Origin: Ktedonobacter racemifer
GTDB lineage: Bacteria; Chloroflexota; DTOL01; JACQYG01
Direction of reading: 5' to 3'
Assembly (NCBI GenBank): GCA_020723545.1
Contig: DYIS01000047.1
Location: 1-10,687 of the forward strand
DNA: 10,687 bases
Positions 5,168 to 10,215 of this stretch are shown in pieces. The position numbers and the translations under genes are program-made. Positions within the stretch are counted from its first letter, which is position 1. The number at the start of each line of letters is the position of its first letter. A model generated the notes under the pieces. It was not told the origin of the DNA and did not search any database. It saw nothing but the letters and a program-made list of their open reading frames with translations.

Positions 5168-6285
5168 GGATCGAACACATCGAGCTGCGGCAGATCGGCC
5201 TGGCCCTGAAAGCGCCCTTCCAAACCAGCTTTGGCGTGGCCCGCCAGCGCCGCATTCTCCTCGTGATAGTGGAAGGCGAAGGCCTGACCGGTTATAGCGA
5301 ATGTGTGGCTGGCGAGGGCCCCTGGTACTCCTCTGAAACTGTAGAAACCGCCCGCCACATCCTAACCGACTTCCTGGTGCCAGCCATCCTGGGCAAGAGT
5401 GTGGCCGAACCCAGCGAACTGACCGCTTGCTTCGCCCCGGTGCGGGGGCACAATATGGCCAAGGCCGCCCTGGAGATGGCCGGTTGGGATCTCCTGGCCA
5501 GGGCCAAGGGGGTATCGCTGGCCCATTTTCTGGGAGGTACCCGGGAGCGAATTGAGAGCGGTGTCAGCATCGGCATCCAGCCACGGGTCGAGGATCTGTT
5601 GGCCCGTATCGAAGGGTATCTGGCCCAGGGCTATCGCCGCGTCAAGATTAAGATTCAGCCCGGGTGGGATGTGGACGTTGTGGCCGAAATCCGCCATCAT
5701 TTCCCAACTATCCCTCTGATGCTGGATGCCAACTCCGCCTATACCCTGGCCGACCTGCCCACCTTTCGCGAGCTGGATAACTATGATCTCATGATGATCG
5801 AGCAACCCCTGGGCTACGAGGATATCATTGATCACGCCACCTTGCAGCGGCAGCTTCGGACACCGATCTGCCTGGACGAGAGCATCCACAGCCCGGAAGA
5901 TGGGCGCAAGGCTATCGAGAGCGGGGCTTGCCGGGTGATCAACATCAAGGCCGGGCGGGTGGGGGGTCTCTATCCGGCGCGCCAACTTCACGATATCTGC
6001 CAGGAGCGGGGGATACCGGTCTGGTGTGGAGGGATGCTGGAGACGGGGATCGGCCGGGCGCATAACGTGGCCCTGTCCACCCTCCCCAACTTCCGCCTGC
6101 CGGGGGATGTCTCCGCCAGCGACCGCTATTACGCTCAGGAGATTATCACCTCCCCCTTCCGTCTCTCCCCCGACGGCACAATCCCAGTGCCCCAGGGACC
6201 AGGGATCGGCGTAGAGGTAGACCGGGCGATGCTGGAGCGCCTTACCCTTCATAAAGAGACCTTTGTCGGCGCAAATCACCGTTAG
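5164..6285 (+). CDS. N-succinylamino-acid racemase / o-succinylbenzoate synthase family (enolase superfamily)
   Basis: The protein has 373 aa, the usual length. Enolase-superfamily catalytic residues are in order: K161 and K163 in VKIKIQPGWD, metal ligands D188 (MLDANSAY), E213 (MIEQPLGYED) and D238 (CLDES), and the second catalytic lysine K262 (NIKAGRVGG). GGMLETGIGRAHN at 289-301 is typical of the MenC/NSAR subgroup. Members may catalyse the OSBS step of menaquinone synthesis, racemise N-succinyl amino acids, or do both. Sequence motifs alone do not decide. The overlapping GNAT partner and the absence of other men genes in the window favour racemisation in D-amino-acid salvage. It closes the leuS operon, 41 bp before a strong terminator. 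Confidence 0.9.
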   Translation: MRIEHIELRQIGLALKAPFQTSFGVARQRRILLVIVEGEGLTGYSECVAGEGPWYSSETVETARHILTDFLVPAILGKSVAEPSELTACFAPVRGHNMAKAALEMAGWDLLARAKGVSLAHFLGGTRERIESGVSIGIQPRVEDLLARIEGYLAQGYRRVKIKIQPGWDVDVVAEIRHHFPTIPLMLDANSAYTLADLPTFRELDNYDLMMIEQPLGYEDIIDHATLQRQLRTPICLDESIHSPEDGRKAIESGACRVINIKAGRVGGLYPARQLHDICQERGIPVWCGGMLETGIGRAHNVALSTLPNFRLPGDVSASDRYYAQEIITSPFRLSPDGTIPVPQGPGIGVEVDRAMLERLTLHKETFVGANHR

Positions 6286-6326
6286 AGACATCTTGAAGAG
6301 GTGCAAGGGGGAGAGCCCTTAGGGCT

Positions 6327-6367
6327 AGACTCCCGGAGTCTCTTAAGACTCCGGGAGTCTTCTTTAT
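6327..6367 (+). terminator. Terminator of the leuS operon
   Basis: AGACTCCCGGAGTCT (6327-6341) and its exact reverse complement (6346-6360) form a 15-pair stem with a CTTA loop, followed by the T-rich TCTTTAT. The T-tract is modest but the stem is very strong. Confidence 0.85.
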
Positions 6368-6410
6368 CTCGGACAATGTCTACAGGCAGTCTTCTCCTGC
6401 CGCGCGGAGC

Positions 6411-6439
6411 TTTACCCTGACGGGGAAAAATGTTAGAAT
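6411..6439 (+). promoter_or_regulatory. Promoter of the deoxynucleoside kinase gene
   Basis: TTTACC at 6411-6416, 17-bp spacer, TAGAAT at 6434-6439 with an extended -10 TG at 6431-6432. Transcription would start around 6446, leaving a leader of only about 16 bases. Confidence 0.6.
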
Positions 6440-6461
6440 ACCGGAAAACTGAGGAGGGGGC

Positions 6462-7100
6462 ATGGCGCAGCGGCTCTACGTCTCGGTCTGCGGCAACATC
6501 GGAGCGGGGAAGACCAGCCTGGTGGAGCGGCTGTGTCAGGAGTTCCAATGGCAGCCGTACTACGAGGGCGTTACGGGCCATCCTTATCTCGATGACTACT
6601 ACCGGGACATGCCTCGCTGGGGCTTCCACACCCAGATCTACTTCTTGACCCAGCGCCTGCGCCAGCAGCAGGAGATCGCCCAGATACCGATCTCCGTTTG
6701 CCAGGACCGCAGCATCTTCGAGGACCACGAGATCTTCGCCAAGAGCCTGCACCTGCAGGGCATCCTCAGTGACCGGGACTACAACACCTACCGCCTGCTC
6801 TTCGACGCCATCACCCCGTTTATCTCCAAGCCTGACCTGTTGGTCTACCTTAAAGCATCGGTGCCCACCTTGATGTCGCGGATAGAGCAGCGGAGCCGGG
6901 GCTGTGAATCCGGCATCACCCTCGACTATCTGGAGCATCTCAACGAACGGTACTCCCTGTGGATGGAGGGGTTCAGGTATTGCCCGGTCCTGACCCTGGA
7001 CGCGGACCGGCTGGACTTCGTCCGGTGCGAGCGGGACTTCCGGTTCATCGTGGAGGAGGTCAAGAAGATCCTGCCCCTGGCCTTGCGCCTGCCGATCTAG
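6462..7100 (+). CDS. Deoxynucleoside kinase (dGK/dAK/dCK type)
   Basis: This 212-aa enzyme of the dNK/thymidine kinase 2-like family phosphorylates salvaged deoxynucleosides with ATP. The P-loop GNIGAGKTS is at residues 11-19. The family motif DRSIFED (82-88) carries the DRS catalytic triplet, preceded by the FLTQRLRQQQEI helix. The arginine-rich lid is at about R140-R146 (RIEQRSR). DLLVYL before the lid is the usual strand. ATG 6462 has GAGGAGG at 6450-6456. Base specificity cannot be read from these motifs. Its stop is shared in a CTAG palindrome with the stop of the converging small membrane-protein gene, so there is no intergenic space or terminator between them. Confidence 0.9.
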   Translation: MAQRLYVSVCGNIGAGKTSLVERLCQEFQWQPYYEGVTGHPYLDDYYRDMPRWGFHTQIYFLTQRLRQQQEIAQIPISVCQDRSIFEDHEIFAKSLHLQGILSDRDYNTYRLLFDAITPFISKPDLLVYLKASVPTLMSRIEQRSRGCESGITLDYLEHLNERYSLWMEGFRYCPVLTLDADRLDFVRCERDFRFIVEEVKKILPLALRLPI

Positions 7101-7288
7101 TCCCAGTTGATGATCCACACGCAGGCGGCAGCCAGGGCGACGCAACTGACCACCAGGGCCAGGAGCTGGGTAGGCAGGAGGTCCACGTCCTTGGCGGCGA
7201 AGAGAAGCATGATGACGAATCCAACCGACAGCCCCAGCCAGGCTGTAATGTTGGGGTGTTCCTGGACGAACCGCTTCACTGCCGTCAT
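7097..7288 (-). CDS. Small two-helix membrane protein of unknown function
   Basis: This 63-aa protein has hydrophobic segments at about residues 14-32 (AWLGLSVGFVIMLLF) and 41-60 (LLALVVSCVALAAACVWII), joined by a charged AAKDVDLLPT loop. The N-terminus is positively charged and the C-terminus ends NWD. I do not recognise a named family, though similar two-helix proteins occur in Anaerolineae-like genomes as far as I recall. ATG at 7288 follows GGGAGG on the minus strand, and a good promoter lies about 60 bp upstream (7347-7375). Having its own promoter, ribosome site and open frame supports a real gene. It converges on and abuts the deoxynucleoside kinase gene. Confidence 0.7.
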   Translation of the reverse strand: MTAVKRFVQEHPNITAWLGLSVGFVIMLLFAAKDVDLLPTQLLALVVSCVALAAACVWIINWD

Positions 7289-7346
7289 GATCCTGCCTCC
7301 CGGGGAGCTTTCTCGAGTACTGATGATGCTTTCTCCACTCGGCTAG

Positions 7347-7375
7347 ATTTTACGACACCCGGCGGGCGTTGACAA
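7347..7375 (-). promoter_or_regulatory. Leftward promoter of the small membrane-protein gene
   Basis: On the minus strand, TTGTCA (complement of 7370-7375), 17-bp spacer, TAAAAT (complement of 7347-7352). Its -35 overlaps the -35 of the rightward tRNA promoter by five bases. Confidence 0.65.
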
Positions 7376-7397
7376 GAGGGTTTCTAGCGTATATAAT
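7369..7397 (+). promoter_or_regulatory. Consensus promoter of tRNA-Leu/tRNA-Val
   Basis: Perfect TTGACA at 7369-7374, 17-bp spacer, perfect TATAAT at 7392-7397. Transcription would start about 7404, some 16 bases before tRNA-Leu. A full-consensus promoter fits a stable-RNA gene. Confidence 0.92.
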
Positions 7398-7419
7398 CGT
7401 AGTGCTATTGAGCAACGGT

Positions 7420-7502
7420 GCGGAAGTGGCGGAATTGGTATACGCGCACGTTTGAGGGGCGTGTCCGCAAGGGTGAGGGTTCGAGTCCCTCCTTCCGCAC
7501 CA
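7420..7502 (+). tRNA. tRNA-Leu, anticodon GAG
   Basis: This 83-base tRNA has a class II variable arm (TCC GCAA GGG region), as expected for leucine. Acceptor GCGGAAG/CTTCCGC, anticodon stem CACGT/GCGTG with loop TTGAGGG, T-loop TTCGAGT, discriminator A, encoded CCA. Anticodon GAG reads CUC/CUU and is the exact partner of the CTC specifier in the leuS T-box leader, so this is the likely sensed isoacceptor. Confidence 0.97.
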
Positions 7503-7533
7503 GAGTTGCCAGCTATTTATCTATCATCGCCAC

Positions 7534-7609
7534 GGGCGAATAGCTCAGCCGGGAGAGCATCTGACTTACATTCAGAAGGTCACAGGTTCGAGCCCTGTTT
7601 CGCCCACCA
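7534..7609 (+). tRNA. tRNA-Val, anticodon TAC
   Basis: Acceptor GGGCGAA/TTCGCCC, D-stem GCTC/GAGC, anticodon stem TCTGA/TCAGA with loop CTTACAT, T-stem ACAGG/CCTGT, discriminator A, encoded CCA. The gap from tRNA-Leu is 31 bases without a promoter, and a terminator follows, so the two tRNAs form one transcription unit. Confidence 0.97.
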
Positions 7610-7626
7610 TGCCGGCAGCGTCTGGC

Positions 7627-7648
7627 CCCGCCCCACCGGCGGGTTTTT
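7627..7648 (+). terminator. Terminator of the tRNA-Leu/tRNA-Val unit
   Basis: CCCGCC (7627-7632) pairs with GGCGGG (7638-7643) over a five-base loop, followed by TTTTT and further T-rich sequence to about 7667. Between 7670 and the end of proC at 7762 I see no convincing gene. Confidence 0.85.
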
Positions 7649-7761
7649 GTTTTCGGTTTTTGTTTTTAAGGAGGGAATGGTCACCCCAGGGCCTGGCGAC
7701 GAGCCGCCTTCGTCCCCTTCGCGGTCGCGCCTTTGCGGTGAGGGACGCGATTTGCTAGACT

Positions 7762-8592
7762 CTAGCCTGGGGCCCACTGGGCACCCAGTTCCTTGCTCCG
7801 CTGGCAGGCCGCAGCCACCCCCTTGGCGATGAGGCCTGGCAGGTCTCCATCGGCGAACTCGCGGAGGGCCGCCTCAGTGGTGCCACCCTTAGAGGTGACC
7901 GCCGCTCGCAGCTTCTCGGCGGAGCCGCCGTTCTCGCGCAACATCTTCGCTGCACCCCAGATGGTCTGCAACACCAGCTCCTGGCAGTGGTCCTCGGGCA
8001 GGCCGATCTCCCGGGCCGATTTGATCAACTGTTCCGCCAGGTAAAACACATAGGCCGGCCCGCTGCCGCTGACCGCCGTCACCAGGTCCAAAAGGCCCTC
8101 GTCGTTGAAGCAGATCTCTTTTCCCAGGGTGCCGAGTATGCGGCGCACCATCCTCTTTTGGCCCGGACTAACCTCGGGGCTGGCGGCCCAGCCGGACATG
8201 GCCTCCCCCACCCGCGCCGCGGTGTTAGGCATGACCCGGACCACCGGCTGAGCCGGGTGGCCCAACCATGACTTGATGGCGGCGATGTTAACCCCGGCCA
8301 CCACGGAGACGATCAGGTGCCGCCGGCCCAGGGCACCCCGGATCTGCTGCAAGGCCTCGGGCACATCCTGGGGCTTCACGGCCAGGATTACCGTGGAGGC
8401 GAAGCGGACCGCCTGGGCGTTGTCGTAGGTGAAGCCCACGCCCCATTTTTCCTGGAGCGGCTCCATTTTCCCCCTGGAACGGTTGGTCAGGATGATGTGG
8501 CTGGCAGGGAGCAGGCCCTTGTTCAGGATACCCTCCACCAGGCTCGCGCCCATGTTGCCGGCGCCGACGATGGCAAGTCTCTGACTGATCAC
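7762..8592 (-). CDS. proC: Pyrroline-5-carboxylate reductase
   Basis: This enzyme catalyses the last step of proline synthesis, NAD(P)H reduction of pyrroline-5-carboxylate, in the cytoplasm. The protein is 276 aa, normal for ProC. The Rossmann motif VGAGNMG is at residues 9-15. Further blocks are AVKPQD (71-76), VMPNTA (120-125), SGSGPAYVFY (175-184) and the signature LRAAVTSKGGTTEAAL (228-243). The GTG at 8592 is chosen because AGGAGGG lies just before it and the Rossmann strand begins five residues in; longer in-frame reading would run through the tRNA-Pro gene. The gene follows tRNA-Pro(CGG) by 92 bases under a proline T-box, so both are probably induced by uncharged tRNA-Pro. No clear terminator is visible downstream. 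Confidence 0.96.
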   Translation of the reverse strand: MISQRLAIVGAGNMGASLVEGILNKGLLPASHIILTNRSRGKMEPLQEKWGVGFTYDNAQAVRFASTVILAVKPQDVPEALQQIRGALGRRHLIVSVVAGVNIAAIKSWLGHPAQPVVRVMPNTAARVGEAMSGWAASPEVSPGQKRMVRRILGTLGKEICFNDEGLLDLVTAVSGSGPAYVFYLAEQLIKSAREIGLPEDHCQELVLQTIWGAAKMLRENGGSAEKLRAAVTSKGGTTEAALREFADGDLPGLIAKGVAAACQRSKELGAQWAPG

Positions 8593-8684
8593 ATTGCCCT
8601 CCTGTTGTTTCAAATGCCCCGTTGCTTGCCATTTGGCGTCCTCGCCATGGGCCAATAGGTTTGCACCTACAGTGACGATGGACA

Positions 8685-8762
8685 TGGTCGGGACGACGGG
8701 ATTCGAACCCGTGACCTCGGCGTCCCGAACGCCGCGCGCTGGCCTAGCTGCGCTACGTCCCG
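8685..8762 (-). tRNA. tRNA-Pro, anticodon CGG, controlled by a proline T-box
   Basis: Acceptor CGGGACG/CGTCCCG with C1:G72, the bacterial proline hallmark. D-stem GCGC/GCGC, anticodon stem CGGCG/CGCCG with loop TTCGGGA, T-stem ACGGG/CCCGT, discriminator A, encoded CCA. The 5' end starts two bases after the T-run of the upstream T-box terminator, so expression should depend on antitermination. The anticodon CGG is the exact complement of the leader's CCG specifier, and the ACCA end matches the UGGU bulge. The tRNA is thus both product and likely effector. proC follows on the same transcript. Confidence 0.96.
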
Positions 8763-8764
8763 AC

Positions 8765-8832
8765 AAAAAAGAAAGCGCCCCGTCCTCAGACTCTCGCATC
8801 TCATACTCGTAGAAAGTCTGGGGACGAGGCGC
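8765..8832 (-). terminator. T-box controlled terminator before tRNA-Pro and proC
   Basis: On the minus strand a long stem pairs GCGCC, CGTCC and CAGACT with AGTCTG, GGACG and GGCGC, interrupted by single mismatches, followed by TTTCTTTTTT. The loop is about 22 bases. The T-run ends two bases before the tRNA 5' end. Confidence 0.92.
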
Positions 8833-9131
8833 CGAAGATCTGCCCCGCGGTACCACCCCGGATTGGGGGCGTTCCAGCCCCCCACTCTGCGGACAGGATA
8901 GCTACCGAGGCTACCCTATTGTCCTGTGCGTCTGGTAACGGACGCCTGCCGGCGACGCTTACTCGCTAGATCTCAGGCCTGGTTCCCCAGGCCTGAGGGC
9001 TTTCAGCCGCAGCTCCTGGGCCGGTTCGGCGGCGGCACTAGCGTCGGGACTCTCACCCATTCCCCCAACTCACTGGTGCCATGCCTGGCACGCCTACTTT
9101 TCCCAGTCCAAGCCTTTGGGTCAGATGATTG
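8765..9131 (-). promoter_or_regulatory. Proline T-box leader (specifier CCG)
   Basis: On the minus strand the T-box sequence GGGGTGGTACCGCGG lies at 8859-8845, with the UGGU bulge at 8855-8852. Stem I has a lower CTGGG/CCCAG helix and a specifier loop with AAAAGTA on one side and GAACCG on the other. The specifier is CCG (complement of 9022-9024), coding for proline. The layout GAA-codon-GCC is the same as in the leuS leader. A hairpin GGACAATAGGGTAGC...TATCCTGTCC and a GGGGGC/GCCCCC linker hairpin precede the antiterminator. Downstream are tRNA-Pro and proC, both matching proline. Confidence 0.94.
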
Positions 9132-9136
9132 ACTGG

Positions 9137-9166
9137 ACTATAACACAACCGGCCGATGTTTGTCAA
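9137..9166 (-). promoter_or_regulatory. Promoter of the proline T-box / tRNA-Pro / proC transcript
   Basis: On the minus strand, TTGACA (complement of 9161-9166) and TATAGT (complement of 9137-9142) with an 18-bp spacer, or TTATAG with 17 bp. Transcription would start near 9130. Confidence 0.85.
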
Positions 9167-9189
9167 GGTTTTGCCCCGAGGCACCATCC

Positions 9190-9218
9190 TTGACAGAGCA
9201 AATCGCTGCCATTATAAT
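9190..9218 (+). promoter_or_regulatory. Consensus promoter of rpsU
   Basis: Perfect TTGACA at 9190-9195, 17-bp spacer, perfect TATAAT at 9213-9218. It diverges from the proline T-box promoter; the two -35 boxes are 23 bp apart within an inverted repeat TGTCAAGG/CCTTGACA. Transcription would start about 9225, giving a leader of roughly 180 bases. Confidence 0.93.
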
Positions 9219-9224
9219 ATGGAG

Positions 9225-9404
9225 GCTGGCAGCGTGGCCTCGCCCTATGTAGTCTTGTCATCTAATCCTGGGAAACGGAAGGGGCTGATCTTGCCTCTAT
9301 GGCCATGAATAACGGTTTTACGGGCGGCAAAGGGTCCACGGGGGATGGGGAGAAAGCCGGTCACCCGTTTGCCGAGCCTGAACTGAACGAAAGGAGGGAG
9401 GTAT
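9225..9404 (+). promoter_or_regulatory. Long structured 5' leader of rpsU
   Basis: About 180 bases separate the promoter from the rpsU start, with no open frame of note. CGGCAAAGGGT (9325-9335) pairs with ACCCGTTTGCCG (9363-9374) over eleven pairs with one bulged G, ending about 17 bases before the Shine-Dalgarno. Long leaders on ribosomal-protein genes often bind the product for autoregulation; whether this one does is unknown, and I do not recognise a named motif. Confidence 0.45.
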
Positions 9405-9587
9405 GTGTCTGGAATAATCGTGCAGGATAACGAGACCTTTGAAAGCGCTTTGCGGCGTTTCAATAAAAAGGTTCAGCAAGATGGTATCCTGGCCGAGGCC
9501 CGGCGTCGGGAGCACTACGAGAAACCCAGCGTCAAGAGGAAGAAAAAAGAAGCGGCCAGGAGACGAAAGTCTCAGTCCGGGCGATAA
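9405..9587 (+). CDS. rpsU: 30S ribosomal protein S21
   Basis: This 60-aa basic protein starts MSGIIVQDNETFESALRRFN, continues KKVQQDGILAEARRREHYEKPS and ends in a lysine/arginine-rich tail (VKRKKKEAARRRKSQSGR). This is the standard S21 pattern of a short helical protein binding 16S rRNA near the anti-Shine-Dalgarno region. GTG at 9405 follows AAGGAGGGAGG; the ATG three bases earlier is out of frame and soon hits a stop. The gene is first in an rpsU-yqeY-phosphodiesterase row seen in several Gram-positive and Chloroflexi genomes. Confidence 0.96.
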   Translation: MSGIIVQDNETFESALRRFNKKVQQDGILAEARRREHYEKPSVKRKKKEAARRRKSQSGR

Positions 9588-9663
9588 TAGGCTCCAAACC
9601 AATGTGCTAACACGGCGACATGCCACTCATACAGCGGGAGGGCCGTGCAACCAAAGGACAGCC

Positions 9664-10107
9664 ATGACGCTTAAAGAAAAACTGATGGAAGACCTGAAGC
9701 AGGCTATGCGACAAAGGGATGAGTTGCGGGTCTCGGTCATCCGTCTCACCCGGTCTTCCATAAAGAACGCCGAGATCGCCAGGGGCAGGGAGTTAGACGA
9801 CGAGGGGGTCCTGGCGGTGATCGCCAAAGAGGTGAAACAACGGCGGGAATCCATCGGCGAGTTCTCCAAGGGTGGCCGACAGGACCTGGTCGATAAAGAG
9901 CAGGCCGAGCTCCAGATCCTTCTGGGTTATCTGCCCCAACAGATAACCAGGGAGGAGATCGCCGCCGCGGCCAAAGGGGTTATTCAAGAGATCGGGGCCA
10001 CCGGCCGTTCGGACCTGGGCAAGGTCATGAGCGTGCTGGCCCCCCGCCTGAAAGGCAAAGCCGAGGGGCGGCTCATCAGCCAGGTGGTCCAAGAGCTGTT
10101 GGCTTGA
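9664..10107 (+). CDS. yqeY: GatB/YqeY domain protein
   Basis: This 147-aa protein is full length for stand-alone YqeY. It begins MTLKEKLMEDLKQAMRQRDE and has the helical N-terminal half with VIRLTRSSIKNAEI, then ELQILLGYLPQQI and the C-terminal GKVMSVLAPRLKGKAEGRLISQVV, all characteristic. The domain is shared with the tail of GatB, the tRNA-binding subunit of the Glu-tRNA(Gln)/Asp-tRNA(Asn) amidotransferase. The role of the free protein is not settled, though an RNA- or tRNA-related function is presumed. ATG 9664 has AAAGGA about eight bases before it; longer in-frame reading would overlap rpsU. It lies 76 bp after rpsU without a visible promoter, so it is probably co-transcribed. Confidence 0.93.
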   Translation: MTLKEKLMEDLKQAMRQRDELRVSVIRLTRSSIKNAEIARGRELDDEGVLAVIAKEVKQRRESIGEFSKGGRQDLVDKEQAELQILLGYLPQQITREEIAAAAKGVIQEIGATGRSDLGKVMSVLAPRLKGKAEGRLISQVVQELLA

Positions 10108-10118
10108 GCAGTGAACGA

Positions 10119-10150
10119 TAGGGCACAGGAGAACCCTCTCCTGTGCCCTA
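10119..10150 (+). terminator. Perfect 14-pair hairpin after yqeY, possibly a terminator or processing site
   Basis: TAGGGCACAGGAGA (10119-10132) and its exact reverse complement (10137-10150) flank a four-base ACCC loop. No T-run follows in either direction, so classical intrinsic termination is doubtful. It may stabilise mRNA ends, act with Rho, or be a dispersed repeat. Confidence 0.45.
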
Positions 10151-10215
10151 CATCGTCCCTGGTGTGATTGAAGGATACGACATTTCATCTCTTGAAACCA
10201 ACAAGATGGTGAGCG

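Noticed and set aside
5362..6306. A 314-codon minus-strand frame opposite the racemase gene
   Set aside because: It is a codon-bias shadow; the plus-strand enolase-superfamily residues are all present.
7677..7832. Possible 51-codon plus-strand gene after the tRNA-Val terminator, with AAGGAGGG before ATG
   Set aside because: The Shine-Dalgarno is too close to the ATG, the peptide is low complexity (P, S, R, G), it overlaps the end of proC, and it lies just after a terminator with no promoter.
8685..8856. N-terminal extension of ProC through tRNA-Pro
   Set aside because: The extension is a translation of terminator and tRNA. The GTG at 8592 has a proper ribosome site and begins the Rossmann fold at the normal place.
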